Source: Catonella sp963539695 (GTDB lineage Bacteria > Bacillota > Clostridia > Lachnospirales > Lachnospiraceae). From it: a DNA stretch of 64,000 bases. The stretch lies in contig CAUTOC010000002.1 of NCBI GenBank assembly GCA_963539695.1, positions 1 through 64,000 of the forward strand, in the 5' to 3' direction. Position 1 is the stretch's first letter. Each line of letters begins with the position of its first letter. Both the position numbers and the translations under genes were made by a program. Below the pieces are notes generated by a model. That model saw only the letters and a list, made by a program, of their open reading frames with translations. It did no database searches and was not told the origin of the DNA. This document shows, in pieces, positions 53,000-62,647 of this stretch.

Positions 53000-55711
53000 T
53001 TATTTGTTCTTATACCCTACGGCAAAGCGTGAAAGGGTTTTAGTTGTAAAGGTAAATGTCTTAGTTTTTGAGTTATAAACAGAGCCTGATATTTTTTTAA
53101 CATTTCCCTTCTTATCAATGAAATATACAGCTACATTTTCAGATTTTTCTTTCTTTCCAAGCTTGTAAGGAATGGATATGGTTACTTTTCCTTTTCCCAG
53201 CTTTGTAATCTTAGTACCGTTTTTATCTGAAATGCTCAAATTATAAACAGTGTGTTTGCCTATAAGCTTTTTTGCTTTATCGGAAAGCTTAGTATTATTA
53301 GCTTTAACTGTTTTTATCTGAATGTCTGAACCTGCCTGTGTATGAAGTGCCTGTAATGCACTTGTTTCAAAGCTTAGTTTGATTTTATTGCTTGTAAAAT
53401 CAAATGTTTTTACGCCTGATTTAATAATATTCTCAAGGGCTGATTTTGAAAAGTTAGCAACATTTTTAGAAATATCAGGTTTGATATTTTCTGCCATATC
53501 AGGCTTAACAGAGGCATTCTCCGTTTTATCGGCATGGGTGTCATCAGTTTTTGTATCGGTATTCTTGTTATTATCTGAAGTTACAGTTGTCTTATCGTTT
53601 ACAGAAGAAGCACTGCCGCCACCGCCACCGGAGAAACTGCCACCGCCTCCGCCGGCAAATCCGCCGCTTCCTCCGCCACTTGAAATATTAGGTTTTTCGG
53701 AAGGCTTATTATCTTTGTTATTTTCTGCCGGTATTTTATTTACAGTAACAGATACTTCGTTTGAAGCAAGTTTAAGCCCGTCAGCTTTATATCTTACATT
53801 GTATACACCATTTGAAAGTCCTGTTACTTCATTACCCTCACAGGTAGTCCAAGTATGGTCACCTTCTTTTTGGTATTCCATTTTGCGGTTTACATAGATG
53901 ATTTTACCATTTGACTTATTTTCGGTTGAATCAACTGCCTTTATATTTATAGGCTCTCTAGTTTCCTGTGGAAGTATGGACTGAACATCTGAGTCCAAAA
54001 TTCCGGAATGTGAACTTTTTCTCTTAACCAAAACAGGGGTTTGGAATTTGGTTGTAATTGTTACAGGTTCTTGTGAGGTTATATCCTGCCAAATTCCGTC
54101 ACCTAAATCGTATGCCATTTCTGCATCAACACCTTCAAGCTTTCCTTCAGCTTTGTCGGTTGCACTAAATGTTACATTAGGAGTTGCTTCTTTAACAACA
54201 TTAATAAGAATATTTTGTGTATTATTTGTAATATTAAAGCCTCTTTTATTTACACTTACAGGAACTGTGGTGCTTTGTGGAAACATTATATCGGTAAATG
54301 AAAGTTCATAAGTTCCTGTACCGGTTTTGGTTAAAGCGGTTTTATGTACATTGTTGATACTTATATCATTTATAGAAAAATCTTCTATGTCCTGATTAAA
54401 AGTAAATATTAATTTTGAAGTAGTTTCGTTATCGGCATTTCCTGAACTGATATTAGTTAAAGTTACATTTGTCAGTGCCTTAGCGGGAATACCTGAAACC
54501 TCATAAGCATAGAATTGATAGTTTCCAAAAGTATCCCTTACTTTTGTTATTTCATTAAAATGTGGAGTTCCACCTGTTATTTCTTTTATAACGGCAATTA
54601 TATCATTTTGCTGCATCGTATTTGGGATAGCAGCCTTTATATTTATATTAGGTGAATTGCTTGAATTTATTTGAGCTTTAAGTATATTTTTTAACTGTTC
54701 TTTATTCTCTGCAAGTACGCCCTGTTTTTTATAAGCATAGTATATATACTTACTTCCGTCATATTCATCGGAATAACTTGTCCAGTCTCTATGATTTTTT
54801 CCAAGCATCTCACTGTTTATTAAAAAATGCTTATAGCTTTTGTAAGGGCTGTCAGTTACATCATCCCATGTATTATCTATAAAATACCAACCGTCATCTA
54901 ATTTTACCCTGTTCCATTCATGGTATTCGCCATCTTCTGCATTACTCCAGCCCTTTACAGTATGTCCTTCTATATTCAGCTTACTGAGGATTTTTTGGAA
55001 AGACTGTGCATAGCCCTGACATACTGCTTTTCCCTCAATAAGTGCACCATAGGCATAACTTACTATATGCTCGGATGAATATTCTACATTATCTAAAATA
55101 TAATCATGTACAGCCATTACCTTATCTACATCATGGGTTAGATGTCTGAATTTATCAGCTATTTCGTCAACTTTTTTTTCAAGTTCGGAGTCTTTTTCAT
55201 ATTTTACGGTTACTATACATTTATACAGAGAATCATCTGCTTTTGCCCAAATTTCAGTGTCACCCTTAGTTTTGGCAGTTACAAGTCCGTTATTAATGGT
55301 TGCACAAATTCCTTCACGCTGATTAAAACTTTCAGAGGTATATAAAGTATCGTAAGGTATTCTAACCCTTACAAACCATTCTACATTATTTACCTTAGTG
55401 CCGTCTTTATGAATAAGCTGTAATTCAAAAGATTCTCCCACATTAAGCTTTAATTCCTGTTCATTGATTATAATATCAGGATTTTCTGCCTGAGTTGGAG
55501 CTTTAAGATTACTTATTTTTGTAAGTAAAGTATTTAACTCACTTTCTGAAGTATTTGAAGCAAGTACACCGGTATTTATTATATTTTGACCGGATGAAGC
55601 CGCAAAAACAGGAGTAGTACCGGTTTGTAGCAGTAAGCCTGTAGCCAGTAAACTACAGCATATACTCTTGGTTGTAGTTATAAAAAGCTTTCTTTTTGTA
55701 TTTTTTAACAT
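53000..55711 (-). CDS. Exported transglutaminase-like protein
   Basis: The 903-residue protein has a signal peptide (about residues 1-38), a Big-like Ig domain around 80-170, and a transglutaminase-like domain with Cys231 (GKAVCQGYA), His264 (EYHEWNRV) and Asp279 (WYFIDNTWDD). Several beta domains follow. A Gly/Ser-rich linker follows residue 660, then Thr/Asp-rich sequence and a C-terminal beta domain. Such proteins may cross-link or cleave peptide bonds in the cell wall. AGGAAGG lies upstream of the ATG. Confidence 0.88.
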   Translation of the reverse strand: MLKNTKRKLFITTTKSICCSLLATGLLLQTGTTPVFAASSGQNIINTGVLASNTSESELNTLLTKISNLKAPTQAENPDIIINEQELKLNVGESFELQLIHKDGTKVNNVEWFVRVRIPYDTLYTSESFNQREGICATINNGLVTAKTKGDTEIWAKADDSLYKCIVTVKYEKDSELEKKVDEIADKFRHLTHDVDKVMAVHDYILDNVEYSSEHIVSYAYGALIEGKAVCQGYAQSFQKILSKLNIEGHTVKGWSNAEDGEYHEWNRVKLDDGWYFIDNTWDDVTDSPYKSYKHFLINSEMLGKNHRDWTSYSDEYDGSKYIYYAYKKQGVLAENKEQLKNILKAQINSSNSPNINIKAAIPNTMQQNDIIAVIKEITGGTPHFNEITKVRDTFGNYQFYAYEVSGIPAKALTNVTLTNISSGNADNETTSKLIFTFNQDIEDFSINDISINNVHKTALTKTGTGTYELSFTDIMFPQSTTVPVSVNKRGFNITNNTQNILINVVKEATPNVTFSATDKAEGKLEGVDAEMAYDLGDGIWQDITSQEPVTITTKFQTPVLVKRKSSHSGILDSDVQSILPQETREPINIKAVDSTENKSNGKIIYVNRKMEYQKEGDHTWTTCEGNEVTGLSNGVYNVRYKADGLKLASNEVSVTVNKIPAENNKDNKPSEKPNISSGGGSGGFAGGGGGSFSGGGGGSASSVNDKTTVTSDNNKNTDTKTDDTHADKTENASVKPDMAENIKPDISKNVANFSKSALENIIKSGVKTFDFTSNKIKLSFETSALQALHTQAGSDIQIKTVKANNTKLSDKAKKLIGKHTVYNLSISDKNGTKITKLGKGKVTISIPYKLGKKEKSENVAVYFIDKKGNVKKISGSVYNSKTKTFTFTTKTLSRFAVGYKNK

Positions 55712-55863
55712 TTGTGATTTTCCTTCCTAGTTATTCTATATGTTAATAATTTCGGTTAAGTAAGTAATTTCTTTAATTGTTTTTTTAGTTATACATCAAT
55801 ATGGTTACCAAAAATTTGGATTAAATACAATTGCTACCATTTAAGTAACCGATTTAGATATAG

Positions 55864-55892
55864 AGTATAACACACTTTAAGCAGTTCGTCAG
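55864..55892 (-). promoter_or_regulatory. Probable promoter of the transglutaminase gene
   Basis: On the minus strand CTGACG (55892-55887) and TATACT (55869-55864) are spaced by 17 bp. A palindrome CCAAAAATTTGG (about 55808-55819) lies between it and the start codon and could be an operator. The rest of the 556-bp gap 55712-56267 shows nothing I can support. Confidence 0.5.
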
Positions 55893-56267
55893 CAAATAAA
55901 ATAAGATTTTATAAATATTTAAGAAATAATGCGAATTACTGTAGTTATGCTTGCAAATTTGTTTAGAATATCACAAATAGTTATTTTTTTACATTGTTTA
56001 TCTTGGCAGCGTTTTTATAGGTGAGCTGCGGCATATACCTTTTGCGGTATTGATAAACTGTTTGTCGATGAGATGAAAAATTATAGATAAAGGAATATTG
56101 ATTGTAATAACTGATGTAGTATATAATCATAAATATATTTAGAAAAAATAGAGGAATCACTAATATGGGAAATTTCAGACGCTAAGAGAAAGTACAGTGA
56201 ATATAAAGCCCTCTCTTACTTGGAGCGATAACAGACTGCACTGATTTATATTAAAAGGAGCATAATA

Positions 56268-57428
56268 ATGAATGACTTAACCTCGTTGGTATTTACAGGT
56301 GATATCGGCTTTGATAAATATATGGATGGAAAATGGGATGATGAGGAGCTTATTTCTAAGGAAGTATTAGAGTTTTTACATAGTGGAAATCATGTGATAG
56401 CAAATGTAGAAGGAGCTTTGATAGATAAAACCGACCTTAATAAGACTACAGGTGTAGGACAGCTCCTTCACTCTATGAACCCTAAGGCTGTGAAGGTACT
56501 TGACAGGATGAAAGCTGATATTTGGAACATTTGCAACAATCATATTATGGATGCGGGAGAGGCAGGTGTGGCTGAAACTTTAAGGCTTGCAAAGCTTCAC
56601 AAGGCAAAGACCATAGGTGCGGGAAAGAATATAGAGGAGGCGGCAAAACCTATTATTTTAGATGAAGCAGGCGGAATAGGTTTAATAAGCGTGGGCTACA
56701 GAAGGGGCTGTAAGCCTGCTGATGTAGACAGGGCAGGCTGTTTTATGTGGCATGAAATAGAAATGATAGCTGAGAAGATTAAGGAAGTAAAGAATAAGTG
56801 TCGTTGGTGCGTTATGGTTGTGCATGGAGGAGAGGAATTTACTTCTCTGCCATCCCCTTATACAAGAGAGAGGTATCATAAATACCTTGAAATGGGAGCG
56901 GATATAGTTGTTTCACATCATCCGCATGTTCCGATGAATTATGAAAAGGTTGGAGAGAAAATCATTTTCTATTCTCTTGGAAATTTCATCTTTGATACAG
57001 ACTATCAGAGAGCACAGTTTAATACAGAGTTCGGTTTGCTTGTAAAGCTTAATTTTACAAGAGATAATTATACTTGGGAGGCTTTTGGACTGAGGATAGA
57101 CAGGGAAACAGAGCATATAGTAAAAGAGAAGCTTCCGAGGATATTTGAAAATGTTGAAGAAGAGGAATACAAACTTTTATCACCTTTAGCAGCTAAAATG
57201 CTGGTTGCAGCTTATAAAAGGCAGCAGATTTATTTTAAGCCCGAATATAAAGATGCTGACGAGGAAAAATGGAAGGAGAATTTCTTCAACCCTAAGAGAA
57301 GCGGCAGAGTTGAGGGGGAAGGACTGGACTTTCAGATTATGTACCCATTAGCCCAAAAGGCAGCAGAGGGAGAATGGAAAAAGTCAAAGCTTGTGGCTGT
57401 TAAGGAGTATATTTTGGAGCAGATGTAA
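56268..57428 (+). CDS. CapA-family (PGA capsule-type) metallophosphatase-like protein
   Basis: The 386-residue protein matches the CapA/PgsA-like calcineurin fold: FTGDIGFDKYM, HVIANVEGALID, ICNNHIMDAGEAGVAETL and the paired HHPHVP with FYSLGNFIFD. Members act in poly-gamma-glutamate capsule synthesis or as phosphatases. This one has no signal peptide or anchor. No other capsule genes are close. GGAGC precedes the ATG. Confidence 0.88.
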   Translation: MNDLTSLVFTGDIGFDKYMDGKWDDEELISKEVLEFLHSGNHVIANVEGALIDKTDLNKTTGVGQLLHSMNPKAVKVLDRMKADIWNICNNHIMDAGEAGVAETLRLAKLHKAKTIGAGKNIEEAAKPIILDEAGGIGLISVGYRRGCKPADVDRAGCFMWHEIEMIAEKIKEVKNKCRWCVMVVHGGEEFTSLPSPYTRERYHKYLEMGADIVVSHHPHVPMNYEKVGEKIIFYSLGNFIFDTDYQRAQFNTEFGLLVKLNFTRDNYTWEAFGLRIDRETEHIVKEKLPRIFENVEEEEYKLLSPLAAKMLVAAYKRQQIYFKPEYKDADEEKWKENFFNPKRSGRVEGEGLDFQIMYPLAQKAAEGEWKKSKLVAVKEYILEQM

Positions 57429-57633
57429 GGATACAATAAATGTTCAACTCTCACTTACTATTGAAAAAATATGGTCAATATTGTATATTTATTATACAAG
57501 ACATCAGTGTAATACATAACTATATTTCTTTATAATTATGTAGTTATCTGACATTTTAAGGATAATTTGAACTATGAAGAGTGGATGAGTTGCTACCTAT
57601 AGTATAGTTTTATGGTATAGCGAGGTGATAAAT

Positions 57634-57891
57634 ATGACATTGAGACAGGAAGCATACAGTAGAATTGATCAGATGACAGATGATGGTATTAGGGTGCTGA
57701 TAGATATAATTGATAAAATGAAAACCGTATCAGTTATAGGTTTTAAGGATAACAAAGCAGCAGTATCAAATTCACCTATAGATACCGGAATGTCAAAAGA
57801 ACAGAAAAAAAGACTTTTTATGCAGTCTGCCGGAAAGGTAAAGGTAGATGCCGATGCGGTAAATGAATTCAATATAAATTCAGGGTTATAG
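57634..57891 (+). CDS. Small antitoxin-like protein
   Basis: The 85-residue protein (TLRQEAYSRIDQMTDDGIR, then a middle linker and QSAGKVKVDADAVNEF) resembles short helical antitoxins of the VapB/RelB or DUF2281 sort. I start at ATG 57634 with GAGGTG six bases before it. No toxin gene follows; the next gene is glutaredoxin-like. Short inverted repeats upstream (57481-57499 and 57516-57547) may be operators. Confidence 0.6.
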   Translation: MTLRQEAYSRIDQMTDDGIRVLIDIIDKMKTVSVIGFKDNKAAVSNSPIDTGMSKEQKKRLFMQSAGKVKVDADAVNEFNINSGL

Positions 57892-57959
57892 TTGCATTTT
57901 ATCATTGACAATGCTACAATTAAGTTGTAAACAATTTAATTTTAAGGAGGATACTTATT

Positions 57960-58220
57960 ATGATAATGATGTATGGAACTGATCTTTGCCCTGACTGTGT
58001 TGCAGCCAAGAAGGCTCTTGAAGAAAACGGCATAGAGTATAAATATCTGAATATAACAGAGAGTCTCGGTTCTATGAAACAGTTCTTAAAACTCAGAGAT
58101 ACAAAGGATGCTTTTAATGAAATAAGGGGTAATGGCAAAGATATCGGAATACCGGCACTTATTATAAGCCCTACAGAAATAACCCTCGACTGGGAAGGCT
58201 ATATAAGAAGTCAGAAATAA
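57960..58220 (+). CDS. Glutaredoxin-like protein
   Basis: The 86-residue protein has a glutaredoxin/NrdH-like fold with the redox motif CPDC in YGTDLCPDCVAAKKAL, and EYKYLNITESLGSMKQFLKLRD. The Asp in place of Tyr/Pro-Tyr (CPYC) is common in Firmicutes. AAGGAGG lies upstream. It probably reduces disulfides in the cytosol. Confidence 0.85.
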   Translation: MIMMYGTDLCPDCVAAKKALEENGIEYKYLNITESLGSMKQFLKLRDTKDAFNEIRGNGKDIGIPALIISPTEITLDWEGYIRSQK

Positions 58221-58261
58221 TAAATATTTGGGTTAAATTTTTAATACAGGGGTGGCAGTAT

Positions 58262-59068
58262 ATGAAAAAATTTGAAGGAGTAGCCAATACCTTGTTTGTG
58301 CCGCTGGTGGCAAGAATAGCCGTATCAAAGGAATTTCCGGAGTATTTTAAGGATGAGAAAGCACTTGAGCTTGAAATTTATCTGCCTGAAAATGTCGCCA
58401 AAGGAGCCTCACAGTATAGCAATATGGCATCTGTAGCCAGATATTATAACATGGATGAAATGGTTAAAAACTTTGTAAATGCCCATGATACCTGCAATAT
58501 TGTATATCTTGGAGCAGGGCTTGAAACCGCTTATGACCGTATGCACAATAAATTTCTTAATAAAAATGTAAATTGGTATGAGGCGGATTTGCCTGAGGTT
58601 ATAGAGGCTCGTAAAGAGGTATTCGGTGAGCGTGAAGGGGAAACCCTGATTGGGGGCGATATGTTTAAGTTTAAGTGGGTAAATGAAATGGATACCGGAT
58701 TACCGACTTTGCTTATTATATCGGGTGTATTTCAATATTTTCACGAAGAAGAAGTTATTAAATTTATAAAGGGCTGCAAGGAAAAATTTGTAAATGGAGA
58801 AATGATATTTGATGCAACAAGTAAAAGCGGATTGATATTTACTAATTGGTTTATCAAGCGTACCGGCAATAAAACCGCCTTAATGTATTTTGGTATAGAT
58901 GACAGCAGGGAGTTTGCAGATAAATGCGAAGCCGTTTTACTGGAGGAAAGAACATTTTTCCGGAATGCACTTAAAATCTTGAAAAATAAATTAAAACTGA
59001 TTACAAAAATTTCTATGAAGGTAGCAGAGAGTAAGAAACAGGTAAAAATTCTGCATTTGAAATTATGA
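58262..59068 (+). CDS. LCM/PPM1-family SAM methyltransferase
   Basis: The 268-residue protein fits the leucine-carboxymethyltransferase family: N-terminal NTLFVPLVARI, SAM motif IVYLGAGLETAYDRM, the WYEADLPEVIEARKE acidic strand and LLIISGVFQYFHEEEV. Bacterial members methylate polyketide-type or unknown substrates. It stands alone with 40-bp spacing after the glutaredoxin-like gene. Confidence 0.85.
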   Translation: MKKFEGVANTLFVPLVARIAVSKEFPEYFKDEKALELEIYLPENVAKGASQYSNMASVARYYNMDEMVKNFVNAHDTCNIVYLGAGLETAYDRMHNKFLNKNVNWYEADLPEVIEARKEVFGEREGETLIGGDMFKFKWVNEMDTGLPTLLIISGVFQYFHEEEVIKFIKGCKEKFVNGEMIFDATSKSGLIFTNWFIKRTGNKTALMYFGIDDSREFADKCEAVLLEERTFFRNALKILKNKLKLITKISMKVAESKKQVKILHLKL

Positions 59069-59251
59069 TTTGTTGAAAATATAAAAGCTGCCGCATTAAG
59101 AATAAGATACACAAAATATAGTCGTAATTTGACAATGAACTTACTATATCTTGTTGTATTTTACTTATTGCGACAGCCTCGTACTACAATATTTACCTAC
59201 ATACCTTCTGATTTATCTTATGGTACATACTTCCCATATACCGGCTTGAAT

Positions 59252-60013
59252 TTAATAAGGCATCTTCTCTGTGAATCCAAACTTGTCCTTAAACTTTTCA
59301 CCGAGTTTATCTGCTAAAGGCTGCATTTTATCCATAAGCTTTTCAATATCTTTATATAGAGAATCAAATGTGGAATGGAGCTCTTTAGTAGCTTTTTTAA
59401 CTTTATTGTTATAAAGCTTTTCATATTCCTTATTAAGCATGTCAATTTCTTTTTGTACTTTCATAAGTGTTTCTTTTTCCTTGTCGGTAAGAGCCTTTGA
59501 GGATTTGATAAGTGCTGTATTGTCATTAGCCTCAAGATCCTTATCAGTTGCTTTCTCATAAAGTTTGTCCCAAAGTGGCTTATGTTCATTTGTAAGCTTG
59601 TCAATTTTCTTTCCTATAGCTTGGTTGTCTGTAAGTTTGTTGGTGATTCTTTCAATTTCACCGTATGTATCACCAATATCCTTGCGAGCCTTCAGGAGTT
59701 TCTTATAATTTGCTGTAAGTGACTTCTTTTCTGCCTTTGTAAGCTTATTGTCTTTTTTGAGAAATTTGGAAAGAGATTTGAGGCTTTCGCTTTTACCCGG
59801 ATAAGCAAAGAAGTCTTTGTTTAACTCTCTAAAATCTATATCCCCCGGATAAGCAAAGAAATCTTTATCTGTTTCTTTTAAATCCATATTTTTATCAATA
59901 ACCTTTACATCCGAGGCCTTCTTTGAATCTGCTGCCTTAACTGTGTTTAACCCTGCTGTAGCTCCTGAAATTACTAAAGTTCCCGCTACAAATAAAATTG
60001 CTAATTTCTTCAT
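59252..60013 (-). CDS. Exported coiled-coil protein with twin KDFFAYPG repeats
   Basis: The 253-residue protein has a signal peptide (MKKLAILFVAGTLVISGATA). Two repeats, TDKDFFAYPGDIDF and LNKDFFAYPGKSES, lie at about residues 48-75. The rest is a long Lys/Glu/Leu helical region likely to be coiled coil. I do not recognise the family; DUF2680-like exported proteins have similar helical tails. It follows the sensor kinase gene by 130 bp on the same strand. Confidence 0.7.
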   Translation of the reverse strand: MKKLAILFVAGTLVISGATAGLNTVKAADSKKASDVKVIDKNMDLKETDKDFFAYPGDIDFRELNKDFFAYPGKSESLKSLSKFLKKDNKLTKAEKKSLTANYKKLLKARKDIGDTYGEIERITNKLTDNQAIGKKIDKLTNEHKPLWDKLYEKATDKDLEANDNTALIKSSKALTDKEKETLMKVQKEIDMLNKEYEKLYNNKVKKATKELHSTFDSLYKDIEKLMDKMQPLADKLGEKFKDKFGFTEKMPY

Positions 60014-60143
60014 AATAAATATCTCCCTTTCATTATTAGGTTTGTGTTTGTTGTTATTTTTGATAACCGATGTTCTGTCGTTTTATCTGTGTATAGTATA
60101 ACGCCGGAATTTAGGTAAAATCCCCTTAAAACTGTAAGGAGTT

Positions 60144-61565
60144 TTAGGAAAAAGTGTGGGAAATTTGTGGCAAACTGAACTTAAACACAGTTCCTTTTTC
60201 TCCTGAATCCACTTCCAGTCTGCCTTTATGAAGTTTTGCGATATCGCTTGCCATAGAAAGCCCTATGCCGAATTTGCCGCCTTTTCCCTTATAAAATCGC
60301 TCAAAAATATGTGGTAAATCCTCTTTTGCTATGCCGTTTCCGTCATCGGAAACCTTAATAATCACATCATTGTTATAAGTTTCACAGGAAAGTTTTATTT
60401 CTGACTTTGCGTATCGTATTCCGTTTGACACGAGGTTTCCAAGAAGTCTGTCAAGCAGCTTAATATCGGCGGAAATTATAGGTTTTACCTCGGTTTCACA
60501 TAGAATATTTATGTTATTTTCCTTAGCCATAAGTCTGAAATTATCACTAACCTCCGCCATCAGTTCGGCTATATTTACATTTTCAAATTCAGGCTCGGTA
60601 GTTTCCATTTTTGAAAGAAACAGAATTTCATTTATAAGTGAAGCCATTTTCCCGCTTTCTTTAAGAATGACATCAGTAGCTTCATTCTCAGGGATTACAT
60701 GGTATTTTATTCCCTCTGCATAGCCTTGAATAGACATTAGCGGAGTTCTAAGTTCATGTGAGGCATTTTGGAAAAATCTTTTCTGCACATTTTCACTTTC
60801 TAAAAGCATTTCCGACATCTCATTTACAGCAGTTATTACGGCTTCTATTTCAGAATAGTTTGAAACGGGCTTATCAGTTTCTTTGAGTTTGTGCTTGCCA
60901 ATAGAAAGCAGATAGGCTTTCAGCTTTTCAAAGTCCTTATTTACCTGCCTTGTAGTAAGGAACAAAAAGAAAATGGAGCCTATACCGGACAGTGCAAGGG
61001 CTGCCATAAGTACAAGATTTACTTTATCTATGAAATTTTGCATAGGTGTGATATTAATATAAAATAACACATAGTAGTCTGCGCTGTTTTTATCGGAATC
61101 ATCAGGAACGAACACGCCGTTTTCAATAATTCCGGTATAATTTTTAGCCTGAACAAGATAAAAATTATCATTTACATTCAGTTTATGAGGAGAATCTTCA
61201 TAAGAATCAGGTTTATCCGCAATTATTTCGGTTATTGTTTTGGCAGTTTTTACTTCATAATCATAATACCAAGGCGGAGCAGGGAAGACGAGGTTACCTT
61301 TTGCATCAATTACAAGGTGCATAACCGGTACTATAAGAGAAGTATCGGCAAGGTCATTGTCTATAGTTTCGCTGCTGTTTTCATTTTCGGTATCGTATGT
61401 GATATTTCCCAAATTATTCATTTCATTTTTAAGAGCATCGTTTGTCAGTGTTTTTATATATTGGTCGGAAATAATTTGAAAAAGCATAAATACCGCAAGC
61501 AGAGAAAGCAATACTATTAGTGAAGGTATTACAAAGATTCTTTGTAAAAGTTTTTTCTTTTTCAT
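60144..61565 (-). CDS. Two-component sensor histidine kinase
   Basis: The 473-residue kinase has two membrane segments (about residues 8-30 and 180-205) around an extracellular sensor. HisKA follows with NASHELRTPLMSIQGY (phospho-His). A HATPase domain has LLGNLVSNGIRYA (N box) and DDGNGIAKEDLPHIFERFYKG, GGKFGIGLSMASDI. The ATG at 61565 overlaps the regulator stop (ATGA) with GGAGG upstream; a longer in-frame start is rejected. It senses an unknown external signal. Confidence 0.93.
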   Translation of the reverse strand: MKKKKLLQRIFVIPSLIVLLSLLAVFMLFQIISDQYIKTLTNDALKNEMNNLGNITYDTENENSSETIDNDLADTSLIVPVMHLVIDAKGNLVFPAPPWYYDYEVKTAKTITEIIADKPDSYEDSPHKLNVNDNFYLVQAKNYTGIIENGVFVPDDSDKNSADYYVLFYINITPMQNFIDKVNLVLMAALALSGIGSIFFLFLTTRQVNKDFEKLKAYLLSIGKHKLKETDKPVSNYSEIEAVITAVNEMSEMLLESENVQKRFFQNASHELRTPLMSIQGYAEGIKYHVIPENEATDVILKESGKMASLINEILFLSKMETTEPEFENVNIAELMAEVSDNFRLMAKENNINILCETEVKPIISADIKLLDRLLGNLVSNGIRYAKSEIKLSCETYNNDVIIKVSDDGNGIAKEDLPHIFERFYKGKGGKFGIGLSMASDIAKLHKGRLEVDSGEKGTVFKFSLPQISHTFS

Positions 61566-62254
61566 ACAGCCTCCGATAGAGAAAGTTTGAATCCGAAGCC
61601 CCAAATAGTTTCTATATGGGTTTTACTTCCGGCATCTTTAAGTTTTTTTCTAAGCCTTTTCATGGTGTCGTCCGTAACCCTTGTTTCAACTTCGCTGTAG
61701 CCCCAAATATCTGAAAGCAGCTTATCTCTTGAAATAGCTTGTTCAGGGGTGGCAAGTAAAAGGGAAAGCACCTGAAATTCGGTTTTGGTGAGCTTGATTT
61801 CATTGTCAAGAATTTTGCAGGAAAAAGAAGCATCGTCAAGTGAAATATCTCCAAAACTTTTTATGCCTGTGTCTTTTTCATTTTCATTTTTACCAAGTTT
61901 ATTAAGAATAGCATTTACCTTTAAGGTAAGTTTAAGAGGTGAGAACGGCTTGGTAAGATAATCATCACAGCCGGCAGTAAAGCCTGTCATAAAGTCGGCA
62001 TCGGTATCTCTTGCAGTAAGCAGGAGGATAGTAATATTAGGATAGGATTTTCTAATTTTGCTGCAAGCTGTAAAACCGTCAATTCCCGGCATCATTACAT
62101 CTAAAACAACTATATCGGGGGTATCTTTTTCAAGTGCATCAAGCAAGAAATTTCCATTTTCAAAAAGTTTTACTTCATGTCCTGCATCTACAAGGAATTT
62201 GCCCAGCAGATCTCTTATATTTTTTTCGTCATCAGCTATAAATATTTTTCCCAT
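61562..62254 (-). CDS. OmpR/PhoB-type response regulator
   Basis: The 230-residue regulator has a receiver domain with Asp52 (VVLDVMMPG), the acidic pair ADDE and the LLTARDTDADF segment. A winged-helix DNA-binding domain follows (LTKTEFQVLSLLLATPEQ, RVTDDTMKRLRKKL). It overlaps the kinase by four bases, so the two are coupled. AAGGAG precedes the ATG; TATAAT at 62283-62288 on the minus strand is a likely -10. Confidence 0.95.
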   Translation of the reverse strand: MGKIFIADDEKNIRDLLGKFLVDAGHEVKLFENGNFLLDALEKDTPDIVVLDVMMPGIDGFTACSKIRKSYPNITILLLTARDTDADFMTGFTAGCDDYLTKPFSPLKLTLKVNAILNKLGKNENEKDTGIKSFGDISLDDASFSCKILDNEIKLTKTEFQVLSLLLATPEQAISRDKLLSDIWGYSEVETRVTDDTMKRLRKKLKDAGSKTHIETIWGFGFKLSLSEAV

Positions 62255-62534
62255 AGCAACTCCTTAGTTATAAATTTTTAGTATTATAGTGGCATATTTT
62301 AGAGTAAAATACAAGGCGTGAACTGTGGTATTTTTAGGTAAAATTAAAATTCGGTATTGAGAAGAATTGCTAATTACTGAAATCATATTCACAAAAACCA
62401 AATATAATCAAAATGTTTACAATTTGCAAAATAAAAACCGAAAAAATGTTAAATTTTGATAAAAGCCCCGATTATAATCATATAAACATGTAATAATGAC
62501 CAAAAGATATACAAAATTATATAAAAAATTTTAG

Positions 62535-62563
62535 TTGCCAATCATTTTGTAACCTGCTATACT
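62535..62563 (+). promoter_or_regulatory. Promoter of the surface protein gene
   Basis: TTGCCA at 62535-62540 and TATACT at 62558-62563 are spaced 17 bp and lie about 85 bp upstream of the ATG. The rest of the 393-bp gap is AT-rich without other signals. Confidence 0.7.
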
Positions 62564-62647
62564 TATGGTAAAGATAAGCTAGGCTGAAATTATATAAAAC
62601 TGACAGGGGGAGCTTTATCAATACATATCAAAGAAAAGGAGAAACTT

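Noticed and set aside
53379..53897. Antisense ORF with proline-rich sequence
   Set aside because: It is the complement of the Gly/Ser-rich linker of the transglutaminase-like protein; no start signal.
57481..57547. Short inverted repeats before the antitoxin-like gene treated as a riboswitch or terminator
   Set aside because: Stems of seven A/T pairs are too weak for either; kept only as possible operator sites.
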